From: Paenibacillus terrae
GTDB lineage: Bacteria > Bacillota > Bacilli > Paenibacillales > Paenibacillaceae
Assembly (NCBI RefSeq): GCF_005217525.1
Contig: NZ_PNXQ01000014.1
Span: 397,353 to 461,352 of the forward strand
Length of the DNA: 64,000 bases
Direction of reading: 5' to 3'
The translations under genes were made by a program, and so were the position numbers. Shown here piece by piece: positions 57,897 through 64,000 of the stretch (the first letter of the stretch is position 1; each line of letters starts with the position of its first letter). Below the pieces are notes generated by a model. The model searched no databases and had not been told where the DNA came from. It saw only the letters and a program-made list of their open reading frames with translations.

Positions 57897-58684
57897 TGCC
57901 CAGGGAGAGGGAACCGATAACCACCAAGGATGGGGAATTAAAAGCCCTTGGCGATACGACTGTGCTGATCACAGGAGCAAGCGGCGGGATTGGAGCGGCT
58001 ATTGCGGAGCGTTTTGCGGCTGTTGGGATGAATGTGGTCATTCACTACATGAAGTCCCATGAAAAAGCGAATGAAGTTGCCCGCCGTTGTATGGCTTATT
58101 CAGGCAAGGTGATGACCGTGTCAGCGGATCTGCGGAGCAAGGAGCAGATTGAACGCATGCGGGAGAAGCTGGAGAATCACGGAATGAAGCCAGATATTCT
58201 TGTGAATAACGCTGGATTATCTCATTATGGATTGCTGACAGATGTGTCGGAAGAGGAATGGGATGAAGTGATGGCCGTCAATGTGAAGGGAACCTTTTTG
58301 TGTACGCAGGTTTTTATGCCGCACATGATTTCCCAACGCTATGGCCGTATCGTGAATGTGTCTTCTGTATGGGGAATATGCGGCGCTTCGTGCGAGGTGC
58401 TGTATTCCACCACCAAAGGCGGGATCAACGCATTCACTAAAGCACTGGCTCAAGAAGTTGCACCTTCCGGCGTAACGGTAAATGCGGTAGCTCCGGGTGC
58501 AGTGGATACGTCTATGCTGGATCATCTGGACGAAGGGGAAATTTCCAGTCTCGAAGAAGAAATCCCTGCCGGTCGATTGGCTCGGCCTGATGAAATTTCA
58601 TCACTGGTTTATTTTCTGGCGCTTCCTGAATCTGGTTATATTAACGGGCAGGTCATTAGTCCTAACGGAGGATGGGTGACTTGA
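57896..58684 (+). CDS. ymfI: Short-chain reductase YmfI, EF-P 5-aminopentanone reductase
   Basis: The 262-residue SDR protein has TGASGGIGAAIAERFA (NADPH binding), the VNNAG motif, and the catalytic Ser/Tyr/Lys (NVSSVWG, then YSTTKGG). YmfI in B. subtilis completes the 5-aminopentanol modification of elongation factor P; this locus assignment rests on gene order (ymfF-ymfH-ymfI-ymfJ). ATG 57896 overlaps the ymfH stop (TAATG); an upstream in-frame start at 57857 lies inside ymfH and is rejected. Confidence 0.85.
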   Translation: MPREREPITTKDGELKALGDTTVLITGASGGIGAAIAERFAAVGMNVVIHYMKSHEKANEVARRCMAYSGKVMTVSADLRSKEQIERMREKLENHGMKPDILVNNAGLSHYGLLTDVSEEEWDEVMAVNVKGTFLCTQVFMPHMISQRYGRIVNVSSVWGICGASCEVLYSTTKGGINAFTKALAQEVAPSGVTVNAVAPGAVDTSMLDHLDEGEISSLEEEIPAGRLARPDEISSLVYFLALPESGYINGQVISPNGGWVT

Positions 58685-58715
58685 CGACAAGTACAGTGTT
58701 TGGAGGAAATCACCA

Positions 58716-58745
58716 GTATAGAGTGTACCTGAGAAGAACATATTA
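58716..58745 (+). promoter_or_regulatory. Sigma-G promoter of ymfJ
   Basis: GTATA (58716-58720), an 18 bp spacer and CATATTA (58739-58745) match the sigma-G consensus exactly. The site lies 45 bp before the ymfJ start and after ymfI. Confidence 0.7.
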
Positions 58746-58789
58746 TAACTGTTGATTTTAAATCTGAATCATCTAAGGAGGATTTAAGT

Positions 58790-59044
58790 ATGTCAACAGT
58801 TGTTCAGAATTTCGATACCTGGAAGAAGTTCCTTGGTCAGCGTGTGGAACAGGCGGAGAAGCTGGGAATCAGCCAGGATACCATTTCAGAGCTTGCTTAT
58901 GAAATCGGTGATTTTCTGGATGAGAAGGTCGATCCGGCCAACCACTCCAACCGCGCACTGAAAGAACTGTGGGGAGTTGCCGATGAGGACGAGCGTCACA
59001 CTATCGCCCGGCTGATGGTCAAATTAGCCAAAAGCAACGCATAA
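58790..59044 (+). CDS. ymfJ: YmfJ, DUF3243 family protein
   Basis: The 84-residue protein matches the small DUF3243 family: FDTWKKFLGQRVEQAEKLG, then YEIGDFLDEKVDPANHSNRALKELW. It is alpha-helical and has no known enzymatic motif. AAGGAGG is a strong ribosome site before ATG 58790. The sigma-G type promoter suggests forespore expression. A terminator follows. Confidence 0.9.
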   Translation: MSTVVQNFDTWKKFLGQRVEQAEKLGISQDTISELAYEIGDFLDEKVDPANHSNRALKELWGVADEDERHTIARLMVKLAKSNA

Positions 59045-59058
59045 GCAGGAACCAACAT

Positions 59059-59087
59059 GAAAAGCTCCCTTTTGGGGGCTTTTCTGT
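59059..59087 (+). terminator. Intrinsic terminator after ymfJ
   Basis: GAAAAGCTCCC (59059-59069) pairs with GGGGGCTTTTC (59074-59084) around a TTTT loop; the tail is TTTTCTG. Confidence 0.8.
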
Positions 59088-59201
59088 AATGGTTACAGAG
59101 CTGTTCTTGTAATTCCTTTGTAATTTATATATCATAAACGTGATTGAGGCTTATGCGATTGTGTTGAATACAGGAAGCCTTTAGGGTCTCAATAATTGGT
59201 T

Positions 59202-59231
59202 TTGTCGAATGGTGTTATTCTATGATACAAT
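59202..59231 (+). promoter_or_regulatory. Sigma-A promoter of ymfK
   Basis: TTGTCG (59202-59207), an 18 bp spacer and TACAAT (59226-59231) lie about 53 bp before the ymfK start. Confidence 0.65.
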
Positions 59232-59283
59232 AAGGCTTTGATTTGGAAATGTTAACGGTTTTGAATGTGAATGAGGTGCTAAC

Positions 59284-60057
59284 GTGACGGAGGAATTGAA
59301 ACAGTGGTACATGGAGTACAAGATACATAAAAATCGTCCCGGATTGCTGGGAGACATTGCTTCCATGCTTGGTATTCTGGGGGTTAATATACTGACGATC
59401 AACGGTGTTGAAGGCGAAAGACGGGGGATGCTGCTGGAAACGGACGATGACGAGAAGATACGCATTCTGGGAGATACTTTAAAAAAGGCCAGCAATATTA
59501 CAGTTACGGCCTTGCGCGCTCCGAGGCTGGTCGATATATTGGCAGTAAGACACGGACGTTACATTGATCGGGATTCGGACGACCGCAAAACATTCCGCTT
59601 TACACGCGACGAGCTTGGGTTACTGGTCGATTTTTTGGGTGAAGTATTAAAGAGGGATGGAAATCAGGTGATTGGACTTCGCGGAATGCCTCGTGTGGGT
59701 AAAACCGAATCCATCATTGCCAGCAGCGTATGCGCCATGAAGCGCTGGACTTTTGTGTCTTCAACGCTCTTACGGCAGACGGTGCGGAGTCAGCTATCCG
59801 AAGAGGAAATGAACCCTAACAATGTATTTATTATTGACGGCATTGTGAGTACAATTCGGTCAAATGAAAGACATTATCACCTGCTTCAGGAAATTATGAG
59901 CATGCCGAGTACGAAGGTTATCGAGCATCCTGACGTTTTTGTGCGTGAATCGGGATACAGCTTCGACGATTTCAATTTCATTATTGAACTTCGCAATAAT
60001 CCGGCTGAGGAAATTATTTATGATACCTTTACAGCCAGTTATACTGAAGATCTTTAA
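59284..60057 (+). CDS. ymfK: YmfK, DUF3388 protein with ACT-like and P-loop-like segments
   Basis: The 257-residue protein has an N-terminal ACT-like domain (KIHKNRPGLLGDIASMLGILGVNI, about 10-75) and a C-terminal DUF3388 domain with a Walker A-like loop GMPRVGKT at residues 134-141. GTG 59284 has GAGGTG upstream. The gene stands between ymfJ and the rodZ-like gene, as in B. subtilis. The function is unknown; the motifs suggest ligand sensing coupled to nucleotide binding. Confidence 0.85.
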   Translation: MTEELKQWYMEYKIHKNRPGLLGDIASMLGILGVNILTINGVEGERRGMLLETDDDEKIRILGDTLKKASNITVTALRAPRLVDILAVRHGRYIDRDSDDRKTFRFTRDELGLLVDFLGEVLKRDGNQVIGLRGMPRVGKTESIIASSVCAMKRWTFVSSTLLRQTVRSQLSEEEMNPNNVFIIDGIVSTIRSNERHYHLLQEIMSMPSTKVIEHPDVFVRESGYSFDDFNFIIELRNNPAEEIIYDTFTASYTEDL

Positions 60058-60087
60058 ATAAGCGTAATTATACAAGGAGATGATGAC

Positions 60088-61203
60088 ATGTCAGAACTGG
60101 GTCAGCAATTAAAGGAGGCCCGGCTGCAAAAAGGATTGAGCCTTGACGATGTTCAGGAAATGACGAAGATACGCAAACGTTATCTGGAAGCCATTGAGAC
60201 GGGCGATTACAAAGTGCTGCCGGGAAGCTTTTATGTCAGAGCTTTCATTAAAACGTACGCTGAAACAGTGGGTTTAAACCCCGACGAGATTCTGGAAGGA
60301 CATAAAAGCAATGTACCTGAACCGGAGCCGGAAGCTGTCATGGAGCCTGTGACACAGAAACGCTCCAGCCGTCCCGCTACGATTGGAAACCTTAAGTGGT
60401 TGCCGACTGCTTTAATGTGGCTTTTTCTGGTTCTCATTGTTGGGGTTATTTATGCATATTGGGTGAGTAACAATCATACAGCTCCAAAAACAGCCGAGAA
60501 TACAACGCCGATTACGACACCGATTACGTCCACTCCAAACAGCACCAAGGAGGGAACCACGACACCGCCGCAAAATACGACGACAACCCCTCCTCAGGGA
60601 AGTGCTCAGACGACCACGCCGAATAACGGTCAGACGGCAGCTCCAAATGGTGGCGGCGGACAAACCACTCCTGATGTTGGGCAAACGGGGCAAACCCAAC
60701 CATCGGGAGGTACAGGAACGGATACGACCACTCCTGACAGTAGCCAACAGCCCAATACCACTACTCCGCAACAAGGTGTAACCGTGGCTCAGGATGGCAA
60801 GCAAGGCAAAACGACGATTTTTAAAGTGTCCAGTACAACCGGAGCTACAGTCAAAGTTGATATTAAGGCAACGGGAGAAAGCTGGCTTGAGGTATACAAG
60901 GGGCAAAACTCCCGTGGTGAAAAGCTGAGTTATGGCATGACCAAAAGTGGAGATGTCATGTCCTTTGATATAGGCCCGGAAGGCTTGTATATCAAATCAG
61001 GACGCTCTTCTGCCACGGATATTTCCGTAGCAGGCCAACCGATAACAGATAATAAATCGACGACTCGGGTTTTAATACAGCAAGGAGAAGCTTCTTCGAC
61101 CGGAACGAGTGCCGGGGTGAGTGGTACTACTACGGATTCGAATACAGGCAGTACGGGTTCAACTCAGAGCGGTATAGATTCTTCGACTACTGGCGGTGAA
61201 TAA
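60088..61203 (+). CDS. ymfM: RodZ-like cell-shape protein YmfM
   Basis: The 371-residue protein has an N-terminal helix-turn-helix domain (LGQQLKEARLQKGLSLDDV, about 1-70) like RodZ, one membrane segment (about 110-130), and a Thr/Pro/Gln/Gly-rich linker (about 135-230). A C-terminal DUF4115 beta domain (about 245-325) and a Ser/Thr/Gly tail complete it. RodZ links MreB filaments to the wall machinery. AAGGAGATG precedes ATG 60088. The linker is repetitive and may vary between strains. Confidence 0.9.
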   Translation: MSELGQQLKEARLQKGLSLDDVQEMTKIRKRYLEAIETGDYKVLPGSFYVRAFIKTYAETVGLNPDEILEGHKSNVPEPEPEAVMEPVTQKRSSRPATIGNLKWLPTALMWLFLVLIVGVIYAYWVSNNHTAPKTAENTTPITTPITSTPNSTKEGTTTPPQNTTTTPPQGSAQTTTPNNGQTAAPNGGGGQTTPDVGQTGQTQPSGGTGTDTTTPDSSQQPNTTTPQQGVTVAQDGKQGKTTIFKVSSTTGATVKVDIKATGESWLEVYKGQNSRGEKLSYGMTKSGDVMSFDIGPEGLYIKSGRSSATDISVAGQPITDNKSTTRVLIQQGEASSTGTSAGVSGTTTDSNTGSTGSTQSGIDSSTTGGE

Positions 61204-61211
61204 ACCCTCTA

Positions 61212-61270
61212 TTGCGCGGAAATACTAATGACTGTAATTCATGGAAAGCCAGTCATTTCATTTTCCGCAA
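61212..61270 (+). promoter_or_regulatory. Long hairpin before the 54-residue membrane protein gene
   Basis: TTGCGCGGAAA (61212-61222) pairs with TTTTCCGCAA (61261-61270) with a bulge, and inside it ATGACT (61228-61233) pairs with AGTCAT (61251-61256). No T-run follows. It ends 3 nt before the GAGGTG ribosome site of the small gene. Confidence 0.55.
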
Positions 61271-61287
61271 AGTGAGGTGTATACATT

Positions 61288-61452
61288 ATGACCGTCAGCT
61301 GGATTGTGACAGGGCTTGGTATCATTGTCAGCCTGCTTGGTTATTATCTGACCCCAAGCGCATGGGGCTATGGCATACTGGGCTTTGGTCTTGCACACAT
61401 TGTGCTGGGACTTCTGGATATGTTCCGGAATCCATCCCGTAGCCATAGTTAG
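61288..61452 (+). CDS. 54-residue two-segment membrane protein
   Basis: This small gene encodes MTVSWIVTGLGIIVSLLG as the first membrane segment, a YYLTPSAWGYG turn, then GILGFGLAHIVLGLLDMF as the second, ending in Arg/Ser/His. ATG 61288 has GAGGTG 9 nt upstream, which supports a real gene, and a terminator follows at 61477. It is preceded by a hairpin that may control it. I recognise no family; it may be a membrane-regulatory peptide or a structural membrane protein. Confidence 0.75.
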   Translation: MTVSWIVTGLGIIVSLLGYYLTPSAWGYGILGFGLAHIVLGLLDMFRNPSRSHS

Positions 61453-61476
61453 AAAAGTTTACAGCTTGAATGAAAT

Positions 61477-61515
61477 AAAGGCGTTTTTGTCCTTAACTGG
61501 CAAGAGCGCCTTTTT
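61477..61515 (+). terminator. Intrinsic terminator after the 54-residue gene
   Basis: AAAGGCG (61477-61483) pairs with CGCCTTT (61507-61513), followed by TTTTT overlapping the stem. Confidence 0.75.
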
Positions 61516-61528
61516 AGTGAGCGGATTA

Positions 61529-61558
61529 TTGGATTTTTGTAATTGACTAGCCTATAAT
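61529..61558 (+). promoter_or_regulatory. Sigma-A promoter of yajQ
   Basis: TTGGAT (61529-61534), an 18 bp spacer and consensus TATAAT (61553-61558) lie 39 bp before the yajQ start. Confidence 0.6.
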
Positions 61559-61596
61559 TAGTTATTGAACTTTGTTGTGGAAAGGAAAGTGAAACG

Positions 61597-62088
61597 ATGG
61601 CTTCAGAAAATTCATTTGATATCGTCTCCAAAATGGATATGCAGGAATTGACCAATGCGGTTCATCAGACGGAGCGTGAAATTGAAACACGATTTGATTT
61701 TAAGGGGAGCAAAAGCAGCCTTAAGCTTGAAAAGGAAGCTCTTACAATTGCATCGGAGGACGAATACAAGCTCAATGCGGTAATTGATATTTTGCAATCT
61801 AAAATGGCCAAGCGCGGTTTATCTCTTAAAAACGTGGAGTACGGGAAGCTGGAGCCGGCGTCTATGGGTTCAGTGCGCCAGCGTCTTGCACTCAAGCAGG
61901 GGATTGATCAGGATAATGCCAAAAAAATTAACATTCTTATCCGGGACTCCAAGCTGAAAGTGAGAAGTCAGATTCAAGGTGATCAGATCCGCGTGACCGG
62001 AAAAAACAAGGATGATTTACAAGCGGTCATTCAGTTATTGCGCAAAGCGGATCTACCATTGGAACTTCAATTTATGAATATGAAATAA
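61597..62088 (+). CDS. yajQ: YajQ family nucleotide-binding protein
   Basis: The 163-residue protein matches the YajQ (UPF0234) family: SFDIVSKMDMQELTNAV, ETRFDFKGSKSS, LKQGIDQDNAKKI, VRSQIQGDQIRVTGKNKDDLQ, and the end LPLELQFMN. Some family members bind cyclic di-GMP or RNA. GGAAAGGAAAGTG precedes ATG 61597. It has its own promoter and sits between the rodZ-like gene and pgsA. Confidence 0.92.
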   Translation: MASENSFDIVSKMDMQELTNAVHQTEREIETRFDFKGSKSSLKLEKEALTIASEDEYKLNAVIDILQSKMAKRGLSLKNVEYGKLEPASMGSVRQRLALKQGIDQDNAKKINILIRDSKLKVRSQIQGDQIRVTGKNKDDLQAVIQLLRKADLPLELQFMNMK

Positions 62089-62149
62089 AGCCGTTTTCCC
62101 TTATGTAGATTGCAAGAAAAAATGATGCTTGATACGCCGGCAGGTTATT

Positions 62150-62178
62150 TTGACATGCGTTTTGCACCATATTATACT
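62150..62178 (+). promoter_or_regulatory. Sigma-A promoter of pgsA
   Basis: Consensus TTGACA (62150-62155), a 17 bp spacer and TATACT (62173-62178) give a strong vegetative promoter, about 120 bp before pgsA. Confidence 0.85.
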
Positions 62179-62297
62179 TGTAACGAAAATGCAGATGATC
62201 AGGTGTATAGCGGTATTCAAAACGATTTACATAGGATTGAATTCAATCCGAAAACTGCCATTTTTAATCAAGTACGATAATCAGGGGAGAGTGTGTT

Positions 62298-62885
62298 GTG
62301 AATTTACCCAACAGAATTACAATAACGCGGATTTGCCTCATCCCGGTAATGATGCTGGCCTTGCTGGTGGATTTTGATTTCTATCCGCCGCCGATTGAGA
62401 TCGGAGCTTTTGAGCTGCCGTATAATCAGTTGATTGCGGCTATCATTTTCCTCATAGCCGCCAGCACGGATGGCCTTGACGGATACTTGGCCCGTAAAAA
62501 TAACATGGTCACCAACTTGGGGAAATTACTGGACCCTCTTGCGGATAAGCTTCTGGTAACTGCTATTTTGGTCTCTTTGGTGGAAATGGGCAAAATTGAT
62601 TCGTGGATTGTTGTTGTCATTGTTAGCCGTGAGTTTGCGGTTACTGGTCTGCGTCAGATTGCTTTATTGGATGGCTCTGTGGTCGCTGCAAGCAATTGGG
62701 GCAAATTAAAGACCATTATCCAGATCGTTGCCATTGTAGCGTTACTCATTAATAACTTCCCGTTTGTTTTTCTGGGTATTCCGTTTGATTTAATAACGAT
62801 ATGGGCCGCTGTGTTGATCACCATTTATTCGGGGATTGATTACTTTGTAAAGAATATCCATTTGCTGAGTTCCTCCAAAGTTTAA
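62298..62885 (+). CDS. pgsA: CDP-diacylglycerol-glycerol-3-phosphate 3-phosphatidyltransferase
   Basis: PgsA makes phosphatidylglycerol phosphate from CDP-diacylglycerol, the product of CdsA encoded earlier. The 195-residue membrane protein starts NLPNRITITRICLIPVMM and has the CDP-alcohol phosphotransferase motif DGYLARKNNMVTNLGKLLD, with the following PLADK completing the DG-AR-G-D-D pattern. GTG 62298 has GGGGAGAG upstream. A perfect hairpin terminator follows before cinA. Confidence 0.97.
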   Translation: MNLPNRITITRICLIPVMMLALLVDFDFYPPPIEIGAFELPYNQLIAAIIFLIAASTDGLDGYLARKNNMVTNLGKLLDPLADKLLVTAILVSLVEMGKIDSWIVVVIVSREFAVTGLRQIALLDGSVVAASNWGKLKTIIQIVAIVALLINNFPFVFLGIPFDLITIWAAVLITIYSGIDYFVKNIHLLSSSKV

Positions 62886-62901
62886 CAGGATAAATTTTAT
62901 G

Positions 62902-62940
62902 GAAACAGCAATAGGGACTAAACTTATTGCTGTTTCTTTT
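62902..62940 (+). terminator. Terminator/attenuator between pgsA and cinA
   Basis: GAAACAGCAATA (62902-62913) and TATTGCTGTTTC (62925-62936) form a perfect 12-bp stem with a TTTT tail. Confidence 0.78.
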
Positions 62941-62981
62941 ACATAATTCTCACAACATTCGCTCTACAGGAGGCAGAAACG

Positions 62982-64000
62982 ATGAAAGCTGAAATCATCG
63001 CAGTAGGTACTGAATTATTGCTCGGACAAATTGTGAATACAAATGCCCAATATTTGTCACAAGAGTTGGCTACGATTGGGATTGATGTATATTTTCAGAC
63101 GGTTGTTGGCGATAACATGGATCGGCTTCAGGAAGCGGTGCGTCTGGCTCAGAAGCGTGCGGATATTATTTTGTTCTCGGGCGGTTTGGGACCGACTCAG
63201 GATGATTTGACGAAAGATGCAATCGCCGCTGTGCTGGGGCGTAAATTGCATATAGACCGTCTCGCTATGGATAAGCTGGAACAGTTTTTCCGTAATCGAG
63301 GGGTAGAAATGACCGAAAATAATCGGCGTCAAGCGCTTTCCATTGAAGGGGCTACCCCGCTTGGAAATGAGACAGGTCTGGCTGTGGGCGATGCGATTGC
63401 ACAGAATGGTAAATATTATGTGGTTTTGCCTGGACCGCCGAAGGAACTCAAGCCGATGTTTGAGAATCAGGCAAAACCTTGGTTGCTCCAGCAAGCACTG
63501 AGCGGTGAGGAACTGCCGATTTATTCAAAAATGTTAAAGTTTGCAGGAATCGGTGAGTCAGCTCTCGAAACCCGCTTATTGGATCTGATCCAATCACAGA
63601 CAGACCCGACGATTGCTCCTTATGCCAAGGAGGGAGAGGTCACAATCCGTATATCCACCAAGGCGGCCAGCGAGAGCGAGGCACTGGTCAAGCTTGGGGC
63701 TACGGAAGCAGAAATTCAACAGCGTCTTTCGGAATACATGTATGCGAGCGAGGACGTCCCGCTGGAGAAGGTTATTGTGGATTTGATGTCCGATCGCGGA
63801 CTGACTGTTAGCGCGGCGGAAAGCTGCACAGGTGGAATGCTAATGGAGCATATCACTTCCGTCCCGGGTAGTGCAGCTATGTTTCAGGGAGGTATCGTGT
63901 GTTATTCCAATGAAATGAAGAAGAAGCTGCTCAACGTGCCGCATGATTATCTAGAGGGGGACAATGCGCCCGGTGCAGTAAGCGAGGAGGTAGCTCTTGT
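62982..64000 (+). CDS. cinA: CinA family protein (partial, runs off the window end)
   Basis: CinA-family proteins hydrolyse ADP-ribose/pyridine-nucleotide products and deamidate NMN; in Firmicutes the gene usually precedes recA. The first 339 codons show the MoCF-like N-terminal domain (EIIAVGTELLLGQIVNTNAQYLS, LFSGGLGPTQDDLT, VLPGPPKEL) and the start of the C-terminal nicotinamide-nucleotide amidohydrolase domain (LTVSAAESCTGGML). ATG 62982 has AGGAGG upstream. The gene is open to the end of the window. Confidence 0.95.
   Translation, partial: MKAEIIAVGTELLLGQIVNTNAQYLSQELATIGIDVYFQTVVGDNMDRLQEAVRLAQKRADIILFSGGLGPTQDDLTKDAIAAVLGRKLHIDRLAMDKLEQFFRNRGVEMTENNRRQALSIEGATPLGNETGLAVGDAIAQNGKYYVVLPGPPKELKPMFENQAKPWLLQQALSGEELPIYSKMLKFAGIGESALETRLLDLIQSQTDPTIAPYAKEGEVTIRISTKAASESEALVKLGATEAEIQQRLSEYMYASEDVPLEKVIVDLMSDRGLTVSAAESCTGGMLMEHITSVPGSAAMFQGGIVCYSNEMKKKLLNVPHDYLEGDNAPGAVSEEVAL

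Noticed and set aside
60480..60780. ACC/CCG-rich repetitive DNA
   Set aside because: It encodes the Thr/Pro linker of the RodZ-like protein; no regular repeat unit was found.

Overview
This 64 kb window is chromosomal core DNA from a spore-forming, motile Gram-positive bacterium of the order Bacillales, almost certainly a Paenibacillus. The evidence is the gene order (fla/che operon, then rpsB-tsf-pyrH-frr-uppS-cdsA-dxr-rseP-proS-polC, rimP-nusA-infB-rbfA-truB-ribF-rpsO-pnp, dipicolinate/lysine genes, tepA-spoIIIE, ymfF to pgsA-cinA), which follows the Bacillus subtilis map with replacements. The assignment rests on protein recognition; no database search was run. All 58 complete genes and the two partial ones lie on the + strand. 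No rRNA, tRNA, CRISPR array, insertion sequence or prophage was seen.

Region 1 (1-15217) is the downstream part of the flagellar/chemotaxis operon: fliR end, flhB, flhA, flhF, flhG, cheB, cheA, cheW, cheC, cheD, a small membrane protein, sigD, a FapA/DUF342 protein and three lineage-type genes, including a SwrB-like anchored protein and an MltG-like protein without a catalytic domain. Genes overlap or abut, with no terminator inside. Region 2 (15218-28658) starts with a strong sigma-A promoter and leader before rpsB and runs through translation factors (rpsB, tsf, frr), UMP kinase, isoprenoid and phospholipid enzymes (uppS, cdsA, dxr), the site-2 protease rseP, a short archaeal/eukaryotic-type proS, and polC. 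Several intrinsic terminators between these genes look like attenuators.

Region 3 (28659-39927) is the rimP-nusA-rnpM-rplGA-infB-rbfA-nrnA-truB-ribF cluster, then rpsO and pnp. It is driven by a near-consensus extended -10 promoter followed by a roughly 250 nt structured leader with a terminator just before rimP. Region 4 (39928-50014) holds the YlxY deacetylase-like protein, an M16 peptidase, dut, dipicolinate synthase (dpaAB), asd-dapG-dapA and an RNase J. These genes link the aspartate pathway to cell-wall diaminopimelate and spore dipicolinate. Region 5 (50015-64000) has tepA, ylzJ, spoIIIE, a SleB-like spore-cortex hydrolase, the ymfF-ymfH-ymfI-ymfJ-ymfK-ymfM block, a previously easy-to-miss 54-residue membrane protein, yajQ, pgsA and the start of cinA.

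I did not find a convincing undescribed system. The observations most worth checking are regulatory: the rimP leader attenuator; near-exact sporulation promoters (sigma-G before ymfJ and before the SleB-like gene, sigma-K before dpaA, sigma-E before ylxY); a 14-bp hairpin before polC; a hairpin over the 54-residue gene; and the lineage-specific small genes around sigD.
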